Origin: Chitinophagaceae bacterium IBVUCB1
GTDB lineage: Bacteria > Bacteroidota > Bacteroidia > Chitinophagales > Chitinophagaceae
Direction: 5' to 3'
Assembly (NCBI GenBank): GCA_002127285.1
Contig: NFUW01000001.1
Span: 570,057 to 634,056 of the forward strand
Length of the DNA stretch: 64,000 nucleotides
In this document: in pieces, positions 51,687 through 60,833 of the stretch
Layout: every line of letters begins with the position of its first letter
Position numbering within the stretch: position 1 is the first letter of the stretch
The notes under the pieces: model-generated
The model's database searches: none
What the model was told of the DNA's origin: nothing
Seen by the model: the letters and a program-made list of their open reading frames with translations, nothing else
Made by a program: the position numbers and the translations under genes

Positions 51687-53156
51687 TTATGCCTGTTTTA
51701 TGGCAGAATTTCCCTGCCTGTTCGAGAACAAAAATAAGAGTACAAAGGTCAAAGCGGCGTTAATAATCAATAGCTCCGTACCTATTGCATAGCCCCCCAA
51801 CCATTCTTTATCGTGCTGCTTTAGTATATAACAAAGTACTGGAGCAAGTATGCAAATAATGGGTACGGTCGGGCTGTTTACTCCACGCTTGGTGAGGATG
51901 CCAAATGAGAACAATGCGAGTAGTGGCCCATAAGTATAACCCGCTACAACCAGTAGTATCTGTATCAGCGAACCATTATCTACTTCTCTGAAAAAAAACA
52001 CACAAGCAAGGAAGATGATGGCAAACGCGTTATGCACCATGAGCCTTATTTTAGATTGCTGTTGCTCTGTCAATCCCTGTTTCCTTTTGATACCCAAAAT
52101 ATCTATGCAGAAAGAAGATGTCAGTGCCGTTAGTGCACCATCTGCGCTGGGGAATAGTGCCGACACCAAACCTATCATAAAACAGACAGTGATGAAAAAA
52201 GGCAAGCCACTCTGTACCGCTATGGTGGGGAATATATCGTCGCCCACAGCAGTTATGCCATTAGCACCGGCATACAAATACAATAAGCCGCCCAGCAGCA
52301 GGAAGATGAAGTTGGCAGCCAGCAGCGTAAAGCAGAATGTTATCATGTTCTTTTGCGAGTCTTTCAGGTTGCTGACGCTGATGTTTTTCTGCATCATCTC
52401 CTGGTCAAGCCCCGTCATGGCGATGGTAATAAATGCGCCACCCAGTACCTGTTTCAAAAAGAAGTTGGGAGCCATCACATCTGTACCTATCATTTTGGTA
52501 AATCCTTTTTCGGTCATTGCCTGCCATGTAGTACCAAGGTCAAGATGCAATGAATTCATGATATATACCACACAAACCAGCAATGCCAGTATCATAAAAG
52601 TGGTTTGCAAAGTATCAGTCCATACAATGGTCTTTACGCCGCCGCGATAAGTATATAATAGTATCAATGCTAGTATCACAACAGCAGTCACCTCAAAAGA
52701 GATGCCCATATCTTCCAGCACAAATTTCTCCAGCACTTTTATCACAAGGTACAAGCGCAGCGTAGCGCCCAGTGTGCGCGACAGGATGAAAAACAACGCG
52801 CCCGTTTTATACGATGTAACTCCCAACCTGCGCTCCAGATAGGTATAGATAGATGTGAGCTGCATTTTGTAATAGATGGGCAACAGTATAAATGCTACCG
52901 CAAAATAGCCCAACCAATAACCTATTACTACCTGAAAATAATCGAAGCCCTTTGCCCCCACCGTTCCCGGTACGGATATAAACGTCATGCCAGATAGGGA
53001 AGTACCTATCATACCGAAAGCTACCACCCACCACTTGCTGTTGCGGTTGCCTATAAAAAACGATTCATTATCGGAATGGCGGGATGTATAAAATGCGATA
53101 CCAAGCAGCAGGGCAAAATAGCCCAACACGATGGTTAATAACAAGGCAGAACTCAT
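51687..53156 (-). CDS. Sodium:solute symporter family protein
   Basis: A 489-residue integral membrane transporter with about 13 helices. The early region RNSKWWVVAFGMIGTSLSGMTFISVPG near residue 38 and YTYRGGVKTIVWTDTLQ near 168 are conserved in the SSS family. GLVSALFPSADGALTALTSSFCIDILG near 335 corresponds to the sodium-site helix. Substrate cannot be told from sequence; sugar-, sialate- or amino-acid-type members look alike at this level. Confidence 0.9.
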   Translation of the reverse strand: MSSALLLTIVLGYFALLLGIAFYTSRHSDNESFFIGNRNSKWWVVAFGMIGTSLSGMTFISVPGTVGAKGFDYFQVVIGYWLGYFAVAFILLPIYYKMQLTSIYTYLERRLGVTSYKTGALFFILSRTLGATLRLYLVIKVLEKFVLEDMGISFEVTAVVILALILLYTYRGGVKTIVWTDTLQTTFMILALLVCVVYIMNSLHLDLGTTWQAMTEKGFTKMIGTDVMAPNFFLKQVLGGAFITIAMTGLDQEMMQKNISVSNLKDSQKNMITFCFTLLAANFIFLLLGGLLYLYAGANGITAVGDDIFPTIAVQSGLPFFITVCFMIGLVSALFPSADGALTALTSSFCIDILGIKRKQGLTEQQQSKIRLMVHNAFAIIFLACVFFFREVDNGSLIQILLVVAGYTYGPLLALFSFGILTKRGVNSPTVPIICILAPVLCYILKQHDKEWLGGYAIGTELLIINAALTFVLLFLFSNRQGNSAIKQA

Positions 53157-53209
53157 GGCGTGAAAATAGCCACTTTTTACGGATTAGTTGAATAGCTGTT
53201 TTGCTCTAA

Positions 53210-53857
53210 CTAAAACCCTGCCAATATACCGAAGCGGAATGCGACTGTACCCCTGTACGGGCTGTTCTTATCTTGCAATATGTCGTACAATCCTTGAAAA
53301 ACGATAGATACACGTTCCGAAACCGGCTGGCGAATACCGCCACCTACCAGTATAGATGGTGCACTGTAGTTTACATTGCGTGTCAGTATATCGTTGCTTA
53401 CGGTGTAGTTGTTATAATATTCTTTAAAGGACATGAAATTATGTTCATACTCCACATGGGCAAATACATTGTTCCATAATATATACCTCATCCATAAACT
53501 GGGGGAATATACATTGGCTGTAAATGGTCTGTACACAGTATTGTAGCTGGCATCAAACACCGGGTAGTAATTCTTAACACGAACATACTGATACCCCATA
53601 CCTATACCCGCAGAAAACCTGTCTGATATACGATAACCTACTGCAGGTGCTACATTGATGTTGGTAACATTGCCAAAGCCAAAGCCAAAACCACCCCCAA
53701 ATATTATTCTGCTGGCATCAAAGCCTTTTTGCTTGCGGCCGGCCACCTTACCATCCCTCACGGGCTTGCCACTGCTGCTATATACAGGCACATCGTCTTG
53801 TGCATATACTGCGGTAATACCCAAACACAACATCAATGCTATTAGTATCTGTTTCAT
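53210..53857 (-). CDS. Outer-membrane beta-barrel protein
   Basis: A 215-residue secreted protein. The signal peptide MKQILIALMLCLGITAVYAQ starts at the ATG 53857; an upstream in-frame start would bury it. A disordered stretch is followed by barrel strands such as IIFGGGFGFGFGNVTNINVAPAVGY and FSAGIGMGYQYVRVKNYYP. The last segment YRGTVAFRFGILAGF ends in the aromatic typical of barrel C-termini. No specific function recognised. Confidence 0.75.
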   Translation of the reverse strand: MKQILIALMLCLGITAVYAQDDVPVYSSSGKPVRDGKVAGRKQKGFDASRIIFGGGFGFGFGNVTNINVAPAVGYRISDRFSAGIGMGYQYVRVKNYYPVFDASYNTVYRPFTANVYSPSLWMRYILWNNVFAHVEYEHNFMSFKEYYNNYTVSNDILTRNVNYSAPSILVGGGIRQPVSERVSIVFQGLYDILQDKNSPYRGTVAFRFGILAGF

Positions 53858-53948
53858 ATTCGCGATAATCTGTCTTACGAAGTTAGGGTAAAAACGCATT
53901 GAAAGTGCCTTTTATTGCGGGTTATGCTATTGTAAAACCAATGTCATT

Positions 53949-55355
53949 TTAATCGGCGAATACCTTGCCGGGGTTTAGGATGCCAATAGGGTCAAATACC
54001 TGCTTTATGGAACGCATGATTTGTAACTGCCTGTTGCTAAAAGCGATGTCCATATAATCTTTCTGTACAAGCCCTATGCCATGCTCGCCCGATAGTGTGC
54101 CCCCCAACCGCACCACTTCCGCAAACAGCTTGCGTATGCCTTCTGTAAGTTTTGTATTCCAGTCCTCGTCGCTCATGCTTCCTTTTACAATGTTTACATG
54201 CAGGTTGCCATCGCCTGCGTGCCCGTAGCATACCGACTGAAAACCATATTCCCTGCCCAGTTGCTTGATGATGCGCAACAGTTCGGGCAGTTCTGCCCTC
54301 GGCACTACCGTATCTTCTTCTTTGTATATAGAGTTGCTTTTTACCGCCTCGCCTACTTTGCGGCGCAGTGTCCACAGCATTTGTTTCTGCTCATGTGTAT
54401 CGGCAAACAGCACATCCCCTATGTCGTAATGCTGCACCACGGCAGCTATTGCTTCCATGTCATTGTACAGCGCGTCTTTATCGTTACCGTCCACCTCTAT
54501 CAGCAGGTGTGCTTCAATATCATCGGGCAACGATATGCCCGTAGCCTGTGTATAGCGCATAGACCATTCCAGCGCATCCCGCTCCATAAACTCCATAGCC
54601 GATGGTGTATAACCTGCCATGAAGATGGCATTTACTGCCTCACACGCCTGCACCGCTTGCCGAAATGGTACCAGCATCAGCACATCATGCCGCACGGCGG
54701 GTATCAGCCGCAGCACTATTTTGGTTATAATGCCCAATGTACCCTCGCTGCCCACCATAAGTTGAGTCAGGTTGTAGCCGGTAGCATTCTTCAGTACATT
54801 GGCACCAGTCCACACCACTTCGCCATCGGGCAGTACTACTTCAAGATTCAGCACATAGTCCTTCACCACCCCGTATTTCACAGCCCTTGGTCCGCCTGAG
54901 TTTTCGGCCACATTACCGCCAATAAAACAAGAACCTTTGCTGGCAGGGTCTGGCGGGTAAAATAAACCCGCTTCTTTTACATAGTCTTGCAAAACTTGTG
55001 TTATCACCCCTGGCTCAGTGGTTACTTGCAGGTTGCGTTTGTCGAGATGAATAATCTTGTCAAAGGCCTTCATATCCAGCACCACACCACCATATACTGG
55101 CAATGCGCCGCCACTCAGCCCTGTGCCTGCACCACGCGGGGTAACGGGTATCAGTTGTTCATTACAATACGCCATCAACCGGCTGATGGCTGCTACCGTT
55201 TGGGCTTGCACCACTACCTCGGGCATATAATGCAGGTCTTCTGTTTCGTCGCTGGCGCAGCTTTCCAGCGACTCATTATCCGTCAGCACCGCTTTCATAC
55301 CCTCAATAGATTGAAAGAAGGCTATATCGGCAGCGGTTATCTTTTTAAAAACCAT
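53949..55355 (-). CDS. FAD-linked oxidase, glycolate oxidase GlcD-like
   Basis: A 468-residue flavoprotein. The PCMH-type FAD domain has VTPRGAGTGLSGGALPVYGGVVLDM near residue 70 and CFIGGNVAENSGGPRAVKYGVVKDYV near 143. The C-terminal oxidase domain has SVCYGHAGDGNLHVNI near 385 with the metal-binding His residues and LSGEHGIGLVQKDYM near 425. This layout matches GlcD / D-lactate dehydrogenases that oxidise 2-hydroxy acids. No separate GlcE/GlcF lies nearby, so a D-2-hydroxyacid dehydrogenase is likely. I chose the ATG at 55355 to match the family start. Confidence 0.92.
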   Translation of the reverse strand: MVFKKITAADIAFFQSIEGMKAVLTDNESLESCASDETEDLHYMPEVVVQAQTVAAISRLMAYCNEQLIPVTPRGAGTGLSGGALPVYGGVVLDMKAFDKIIHLDKRNLQVTTEPGVITQVLQDYVKEAGLFYPPDPASKGSCFIGGNVAENSGGPRAVKYGVVKDYVLNLEVVLPDGEVVWTGANVLKNATGYNLTQLMVGSEGTLGIITKIVLRLIPAVRHDVLMLVPFRQAVQACEAVNAIFMAGYTPSAMEFMERDALEWSMRYTQATGISLPDDIEAHLLIEVDGNDKDALYNDMEAIAAVVQHYDIGDVLFADTHEQKQMLWTLRRKVGEAVKSNSIYKEEDTVVPRAELPELLRIIKQLGREYGFQSVCYGHAGDGNLHVNIVKGSMSDEDWNTKLTEGIRKLFAEVVRLGGTLSGEHGIGLVQKDYMDIAFSNRQLQIMRSIKQVFDPIGILNPGKVFAD

Positions 55356-55382
55356 ACTACAAAGTTGTTCCAGAACCATCTA

Positions 55383-55413
55383 AAATAAAAATGCCCCCTA
55401 TTTGGGGGCATTT
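55383..55413 (-). terminator. Terminator of the Lys/Cys-rich small gene
   Basis: AAATGCCCCC and its complement are separated by 5 nt, with a T-rich tail on the minus strand, 20 nt after the stop of the small gene. Confidence 0.85.
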
Positions 55414-55433
55414 CACTTATCATCTCGTTATGA

Positions 55434-55634
55434 TTATGATTTCTTTTCAGTGGCTGCTTTGTCGTCTTTCTTTGCTGTTTCACCTTTTTCGCAAGACTTT
55501 TTATCGCCTTTCTTGCAGCATTCTTTCTTTTCGCTCTTCTTACAGCAAGCTTTGTCGCCCTTGCCTTTACCATCGCATGCATATACTGCACCTGCTATCA
55601 CGAGGGCACCGAGTAATAATGTGAGTTTTTTCAT
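55434..55634 (-). CDS. Small secreted Lys/Cys-rich protein
   Basis: A 66-residue protein with a signal peptide (MKKLTLLLGALVIAGAVYAC). The mature part is almost only Lys, Cys, Glu, Asp, Gly and Ala, with two CC pairs and a later single Cys (ACCKKSEKKECCKKGDKKSC). The signal end VYAC could be a lipobox-like Cys or an ordinary cleavage site. The cysteine pattern hints at metal binding or disulfides in the periplasm. It has its own terminator, supporting a real gene. Function unknown. Confidence 0.75.
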   Translation of the reverse strand: MKKLTLLLGALVIAGAVYACDGKGKGDKACCKKSEKKECCKKGDKKSCEKGETAKKDDKAATEKKS

Positions 55635-55680
55635 ATCAGTTGTTTTTTTTCTGCTTTAAATAATATATGAAGTTACAAAT

Positions 55681-56340
55681 TTATGCAATACTACCCAAAA
55701 CCGTTACCCCGCCTTTCACATTATCACCAATTTTAACATCTATTTTGGTGCCAATGGGGAAGTAAATATCTACCCGAGAGCCGAAACGGATAAAGCCAAA
55801 CTCTTCGTTTTGCTTCACGGGCTGGTCTGCTTTTATGTAATAACATATCCTGCGTGCCAATGCACCCGCTATCTGGCGCATCAGTATTTCTGTCCGTTTA
55901 TTGGCAAGCACTACGGTAGTGCGCTCGTTTTCGGTAGATGATTTAGGGTGCCATGCCACCAAATACTTGCCGGGGTGGTATTTTACATATTTAACAATTC
56001 CGCCTATGGGGTTGCGGTTCACATGCACATTCAGCGGCGACATGAAGATGGATACCTGTAACCTCTTGTCGTTAAAGTATTCGGTTTCTACCGTTTCTTC
56101 TATTACCACTACTTTACCATCGGCAGGGGATACATACAGATTGTCGTTATAGGTATAATCCCTTTCTGGCAGGCGGAAAAACCATATCACCCAAAACCAT
56201 AACAGGAAGCAAGCTACATTGATAGGCCAAAACAGTATAGGCCAGTCGGTCAGCAAATACGTGTAGGTAACATAACCGATAATAGCCCATAGCACCGATG
56301 CTATGAGTATGTATTTATATCCTTCGCGATGAATTGTCAT
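55681..56340 (-). CDS. psd: Phosphatidylserine decarboxylase family proenzyme
   Basis: A 219-residue archaeal/Bacteroidota-type Psd. Two N-terminal hydrophobic helices (about 9-50) anchor it. YVSPADGKVVVIEE near residue 75, VSIFMSPLNVHVNRNPIGG near 100 and the C-terminal VTVLGSIA with the Gly-Ser self-cleavage site, which generates the pyruvoyl group, are all present. It makes phosphatidylethanolamine at the inner membrane. The -7-like TATCTTTG lies only 5 nt before the ATG. The CDP-diglyceride synthase gene lies upstream. Confidence 0.93.
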   Translation of the reverse strand: MTIHREGYKYILIASVLWAIIGYVTYTYLLTDWPILFWPINVACFLLWFWVIWFFRLPERDYTYNDNLYVSPADGKVVVIEETVETEYFNDKRLQVSIFMSPLNVHVNRNPIGGIVKYVKYHPGKYLVAWHPKSSTENERTTVVLANKRTEILMRQIAGALARRICYYIKADQPVKQNEEFGFIRFGSRVDIYFPIGTKIDVKIGDNVKGGVTVLGSIA

Positions 56341-56345
56341 GGGTG

Positions 56346-56353
56346 CAAAGATA
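56346..56353 (-). promoter_or_regulatory. -7 box abutting the psd start
   Basis: TATCTTTG on the minus strand, followed by CACCC and the ATG. The predicted transcription start would fall at or inside the start codon. See the finding on near-leaderless genes. Confidence 0.45.
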
Positions 56354-56450
56354 GACTATGAATGCTATGATAGCTATGATTCTAATGATGAAATGATAAC
56401 TATGATGGCTATGATTAAGAATGATTAATATGAATGGGCTATAATGTATT
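56352..56450. repeat. Degenerate CTATGAT-type short repeats
   Basis: The roughly 100-bp gap between psd and cdsA consists of imperfect repeats of CTATGAT/GCTATGATT and AATGAT words, interrupted by A/T. It looks like a slipped simple repeat and shows no coding potential. Confidence 0.5.
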
Positions 56451-57267
56451 AGTACATTACCAATGATATGTATGCAAACGCAAAAGGGGTTGCAATTAAC
56501 AGGGAATCAAACCTATCAAGTGCTCCGCCGTGTCCCGGCATCATGGCTCCGCTGTCTTTTACATCTGCCATGCGTTTCAGTTTCGATTCCAGCAAATCGC
56601 CAAAAGTGCCTGTAATGGCAACAACCAATGCCAGCCCTACCCACTGCATGATGGTATAGTCCGTTTGTTTGAAATAAGCCCAAACCGCCACGCTTACTAA
56701 TGTCAGGATGACACCCCCCACTGTACCTTCCCATGTCTTTTTGGGCGATATTTTGGTAAGTGGTGTTTTACCTATAAACGAACCAACCAGATATGCCAGC
56801 GTATCGTTGCACCAAATCATCAGGATAATCATTAGGGGGAAAAGGGTATCAAACATATACAACTGCATCAGCAGTATCATGGGTAGCGACAAATAGAAGA
56901 AACTCAAAAACGCATAACCTGCCGCATAGCGCGATTTGTGTACCGACAATGCCGCTGCCATCAATACAAATTGCGGCAGCATAATGACGGCAAAGATGAT
57001 TTGCTCATATTCTATAAACAAAGCCGAGTAATAAATAAGATATCCGAGGCAACCTACCTGCATGGCTACCTGCATCCACATAGGCCAGTAATACTTCGGG
57101 TATATCTTTTTCATCAGCCTGAAATACTCCCGCATGCACAGCACCTGTATCAAAGCCACTAATGCCAGAAAAGACCACTCGTTGCATAACAGCCCGGCCA
57201 TCATCACCGCGCAGAAAACAACTGCACTGCCGAGGCGGGTAAAAAATGTAGGCCAGTTCATTGCCAT
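56449..57267 (-). CDS. cdsA: Phosphatidate cytidylyltransferase
   Basis: A 272-residue membrane enzyme making CDP-diacylglycerol from phosphatidate and CTP. About eight helices are visible. The C-terminal signature is complete: KRMADVKDSGAMMPGHGGALDRFDSLL with the conserved KD and DRxD acidic residues. SPKKTWEGTVGG near residue 180 is the second family motif. It lies 2 nt downstream of the CPBP gene and upstream of psd; the products act in the same phospholipid pathway. Confidence 0.94.
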   Translation of the reverse strand: MAMNWPTFFTRLGSAVVFCAVMMAGLLCNEWSFLALVALIQVLCMREYFRLMKKIYPKYYWPMWMQVAMQVGCLGYLIYYSALFIEYEQIIFAVIMLPQFVLMAAALSVHKSRYAAGYAFLSFFYLSLPMILLMQLYMFDTLFPLMIILMIWCNDTLAYLVGSFIGKTPLTKISPKKTWEGTVGGVILTLVSVAVWAYFKQTDYTIMQWVGLALVVAITGTFGDLLESKLKRMADVKDSGAMMPGHGGALDRFDSLLIATPFAFAYISLVMY

Positions 57268-57269
57268 AA

Positions 57270-58214
57270 TTATGCTTCCGTTTGTTCTTGTTTTTGTTCT
57301 GTCAGTTCCGCTTCCGAAAAATTAGCCGACCAATCAGGTGGCAATGGAGTTTTTGTTTTCCAGAACGCGAATAAGGATGCTGCAAATACCAATGCGCCAG
57401 CCGCTACCACCCATACGGGCAGGTGCTTCGCGTTGCTTATCTGCTGCATGGTTTCGTTGCTGTTAGACAAGTATGCCATGTATATCTGCGTACCGTTATA
57501 TACAAAATGCGCTACCATGCCCGTCAGTAATGAGCCGCTCCAGTAATATATCAAACATAGCAACCCGCCCGCTATAGCAATGGGCAGAAAATTATACAAC
57601 GTGCCGTGCACTGCACCGAATAAAACAGAAGTAATAATGATAGGTAGTGTCATCTTTACCATGCGTTGATGGGCAAAACGCAACAATACGCCCCTGAAAA
57701 AAAACTCCTCGCTGATAGCTGGTATCAATGCCATCACTATCAGTACCTCTGCCAGTTGTCTGTTCGTTTTTATATCCAGCAATGCTTTTGTCAGCCGCTC
57801 TACCTTATCATCGCCAGTGCCTAGCACAAGATTTTTAAGTACCAGACCTATCTCTATCAGCAATGGCATAGCTCCCAGCATCATGCCAATACCCAGCAGT
57901 ATATGTAAGGGTTGTACAGGTGCTTTTAAACCCAGATACTCCTTTACTCGTGGCGTACTCAGATAAGCAAATAGTAACGGCGCAATGAGGAAACTAAATA
58001 CAGATGATGCGCCCTGAACCCACAAAAATGCAGACTTCAGTTTATCACTGCTATCAGCATCTATTCCAAGTATCGTTTGTACGGTGTACCCCGTAATATA
58101 TGGTACAGCGGTATATAGTACCAACGCTGCAAACGACACCATCGTAAATGCCATCAGCCCGAATAGGGTAACTTGTAAAAACCACGGGTAGTCCCGCCAA
58201 TATCGGTTGAACAT
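57270..58214 (-). CDS. CPBP-family intramembrane metalloprotease
   Basis: A 314-residue polytopic membrane protein. The CPBP/Abi motifs are ISEEFFFRGVLLRFAH near residue 180 (EExxxR), VLFGAVHGTLYNFLPIAI near 213 (FxxxH) and MVAHFVYNGTQI near 250 (HxxxN). About eight helices are present. The start is the ATG at 58214; a reading from 58256 begins at TTG. Members process membrane proteins or prenylated peptides; the target here is unknown. Confidence 0.88.
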   Translation of the reverse strand: MFNRYWRDYPWFLQVTLFGLMAFTMVSFAALVLYTAVPYITGYTVQTILGIDADSSDKLKSAFLWVQGASSVFSFLIAPLLFAYLSTPRVKEYLGLKAPVQPLHILLGIGMMLGAMPLLIEIGLVLKNLVLGTGDDKVERLTKALLDIKTNRQLAEVLIVMALIPAISEEFFFRGVLLRFAHQRMVKMTLPIIITSVLFGAVHGTLYNFLPIAIAGGLLCLIYYWSGSLLTGMVAHFVYNGTQIYMAYLSNSNETMQQISNAKHLPVWVVAAGALVFAASLFAFWKTKTPLPPDWSANFSEAELTEQKQEQTEA

Positions 58215-58360
58215 CAATTGAAAAATTAGGGCAAAGGTAACATAGCTTTGGCGCAATATTTGCCAATAGATTTTTACCCTCTATCAAAACATATTGGGGA
58301 AACATTAAACATTACTTTCTTTTTAACGTTATAATCAGTATCGCATAGCGGATTTTTACC

Positions 58361-58368
58361 TATTTTTG
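58361..58368 (+). promoter_or_regulatory. -7 box upstream of dxs
   Basis: TATTTTTG matches TAnnTTTG 28 nt before the dxs start. No clear -33 TTG at the usual distance. Confidence 0.4.
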
Positions 58369-58396
58369 AACGATTAATCCCCCACGTTTTCGGTAG

Positions 58397-60319
58397 ATGG
58401 AAGAAATAGCAGCAGGCCCATTGCTCGGCAGGATTGAATATCCTGCGGATTTGAGGAAACTGAATAAAACTGAACTACAGCAGGTTTGTAATGAGCTGAG
58501 GCAATTCATTATAGACTGCGTTAGCATACATGGCGGTCACTTTGGTGCTAGCCTCGGCGTGGTAGAACTGACCGTTGCCCTGCATTATGTCATGAATACA
58601 CCCGACGACCAGCTTGTATGGGACGTGGGGCATCAGGCATACGGGCATAAGATACTTACAGGCCGCCGCAAAGTGTTTCATACCAACCGCAAATACGGCG
58701 GGTTGAGCGGTTTCCCCAAACGCAGCGAGAGCGAATATGATACATTTGGTGTAGGGCACTCGTCCACGTCTATATCTGCCGCATTGGGTATGGCTATCGC
58801 GTCCAAACTGCAGGGCGATACCAACCGCCAGCACGTAGCCATCATAGGCGATGGTGCCATGACGGCAGGGCTGCCTTTTGAGGCTATGAACCACGCGGGT
58901 GTCAGCAACAGCAATGTGCTGATAATACTTAACGACAATAATATGTCTATAGACCCCAACGTAGGGGCATTGAAAGAATACCTGACAGACATTACCACAT
59001 CGCATACCTACAACAAGTTTCGCGATGATGTGTGGAAGCTGCTGGGCAAACTGCCTGCTGCCGACTTCCAGAAGATTGGTTCTAAGATTGAAGCCAGCCT
59101 GAAGGGCATGGTATCAAAATCGAGCAACCTGTTCGAGGCACTGAACCTACGCTACTTTGGGCCTGTTGACGGGCACAATGTATTGAAGCTGGTAGAAACG
59201 CTCGACCACCTGAAAGACATCCCCGGCCCCAAGCTGCTACACATCAAAACAGTGAAAGGTAAGGGCTACGATCTGGCAGAGCAAGACCAGACTTTGTGGC
59301 ACGCCCCCGGCACGTTTGACAAGGTAACGGGCAAAATCAATAAGAAAATCATTACTACCCCCGAACCGCCTAAATATCAGGATGTGTTTGGGCATACGAT
59401 TATAGAACTGGCAGAGAAAAACCCTGCTATTATGGGCATCACGCCTGCCATGCCATCGGGCTGCTCGCTGAAGTATATGATGGAAGCCATGCCCGACCGT
59501 GCCATAGATGTAGGCATAGCAGAACAACACGCCGTAACACTGAGCGCAGGGCTGGCTACAAGGGGCATGAAGGTGTTTTGCAATATCTATAGTTCCTTCA
59601 TGCAGCGTGCATACGACATGGTGATACACGATGTGGCCATACAAAAGCTGCCCGTTATCTTCTGTCTGGACCGTGCAGGCCTTGTGGGCGACGACGGGCC
59701 AACACACCACGGCTGCTACGATATACCGTATATGCGCTGCATACCGCATATGGTAGTTAGTGCACCGATGAACGAGGCAGAACTGCGCAACCTGATGTAT
59801 AGCGCACAGTTAGAAGACAACAAGCAGCCCTACGTTATCCGCTACCCACGCGGGCAGGGTGTAATGCCCGAATGGCGCACACCGATGCAGAAGATTGAAA
59901 CAGGCACAGGCCGCATGATAAAAGACGGCGAAGATGTAGCGATACTGACGCTGGGGCACCCCGGCAACTTTGCCGTTAAAGCATGCAGCGATTTGCAAAC
60001 CGAGGGACTGAACCCCGCGCACTACGATATGCGCTTTGCCAAGCCGCTGGATGAAAAACTGCTGCACCAGATAGCCCGCAAATACAATAAGATAATAACC
60101 GTAGAAGACGGTACCATAGTGGGTGGATTTGGTAGTGCGGTGCTGGAGTTTATGGCAGAAAACAACTACACACCAGAACTAAAGATGCTGGGCATCCCCG
60201 ACAGGCTGGTAGAGCATGGCAAACCAGAAGAGCTGCACCACGAATGTGGCTACGATGCCAAAGGCATTGCCGAAGCTGTAAAGGAAATGGTGAGTAAGCA
60301 AGTAAGTGAATTAGTGTAA
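58397..60319 (+). CDS. dxs: 1-deoxy-D-xylulose-5-phosphate synthase
   Basis: A 640-residue thiamine-diphosphate enzyme, first step of the MEP isoprenoid pathway. HGGHFGASLGVVELTVALHY near residue 45 carries the catalytic His. The TPP site is VAIIGDGAMTAGLPFEAMNHAG and VLIILNDNNMSI near 150-180. The transketolase-like domain has AVTLSAGLATRGMKVFCNIYSSFMQRAYDM near 380 and LDRAGLVGDDGPTHHG near 420. The C-terminal domain has TVEDGTIVGGFGSAV. Length is normal. Confidence 0.97.
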   Translation: MEEIAAGPLLGRIEYPADLRKLNKTELQQVCNELRQFIIDCVSIHGGHFGASLGVVELTVALHYVMNTPDDQLVWDVGHQAYGHKILTGRRKVFHTNRKYGGLSGFPKRSESEYDTFGVGHSSTSISAALGMAIASKLQGDTNRQHVAIIGDGAMTAGLPFEAMNHAGVSNSNVLIILNDNNMSIDPNVGALKEYLTDITTSHTYNKFRDDVWKLLGKLPAADFQKIGSKIEASLKGMVSKSSNLFEALNLRYFGPVDGHNVLKLVETLDHLKDIPGPKLLHIKTVKGKGYDLAEQDQTLWHAPGTFDKVTGKINKKIITTPEPPKYQDVFGHTIIELAEKNPAIMGITPAMPSGCSLKYMMEAMPDRAIDVGIAEQHAVTLSAGLATRGMKVFCNIYSSFMQRAYDMVIHDVAIQKLPVIFCLDRAGLVGDDGPTHHGCYDIPYMRCIPHMVVSAPMNEAELRNLMYSAQLEDNKQPYVIRYPRGQGVMPEWRTPMQKIETGTGRMIKDGEDVAILTLGHPGNFAVKACSDLQTEGLNPAHYDMRFAKPLDEKLLHQIARKYNKIITVEDGTIVGGFGSAVLEFMAENNYTPELKMLGIPDRLVEHGKPEELHHECGYDAKGIAEAVKEMVSKQVSELV

Positions 60320-60332
60320 AAATCCATCAAAG

Positions 60333-60740
60333 ACACAAGTACAAGCTCCTCACCTGCTAAGGAGGGGACAGATTTTGTTTTGCGTATGCAAAACGAAATC
60401 AGGGGTGGTAATACTCGCGCAAGTATTTTACCAAACACAAGTACAAGCTCCCCGCCTGCTAAGGAGGGGACAGATTTTGTTTTGCGCAGGCAAAACGAAA
60501 TCAGGGGTGGTAACACTCGCGCAGGTAGTTTACCAAACACAAATACAAAACTCCCCGCCTGCTAAGGAGGGGACAGATTTTGTTTTGCGCAGGCAAAACG
60601 AAATCAGGGGTGGTGATACGCGCACAAGCAGTTTACTAAACACAAGTACAAGCTCCCCGCCTGCTAAGGAGGGGACAGATTTTGTTTTGCGCAGGCAAAA
60701 CGAAATCAGGGGTGGTAAAGCTCGCGCAGGTAGTTTACCA
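60333..60740. repeat. Four tandem 102-bp hairpin-rich repeats
   Basis: Units start at 60333, 60435, 60537 and 60640 (102, 102, 103 and 101 bp). Each has three inverted repeats: TCCCC...GGGGA around CCT/AGG; a 13-bp stem GATTTTGTTTTGC with one G-T wobble; and TGGTAA...TTACCA. Unit 1 has GTAT in the second loop where the others have GCAG, while the stem is kept. A last hairpin CTCCTCCTT/AAGGAGGAG follows at 60758-60778. Nothing else occupies the dxs-DUF559 gap of about 510 bp. Confidence 0.9.
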
Positions 60741-60833
60741 CCTCCCCCTACGGGTACTCCTCCTTACCAAGGAGGAGAGCTTTGTTTGCTTTGCATAACT
60801 TTACTTACTTTATTTTTATACTTGTAATTGCAA

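Noticed and set aside
55337-55591. 84-codon basic reading frame over the small Lys/Cys-rich gene
   Set aside because: Shifted frame of the Lys-rich gene and its terminator; the other frame has a clean signal peptide.
60333-60740. CRISPR-like array
   Set aside because: The whole 102-bp unit is repeated; there are no unique spacers and no cas genes.
60375-60827. 150-codon plus-strand reading frame through the 102-bp repeats
   Set aside because: Its product changes frame from unit to unit and consists of translated hairpins. No domain, no start context; repeat DNA only.
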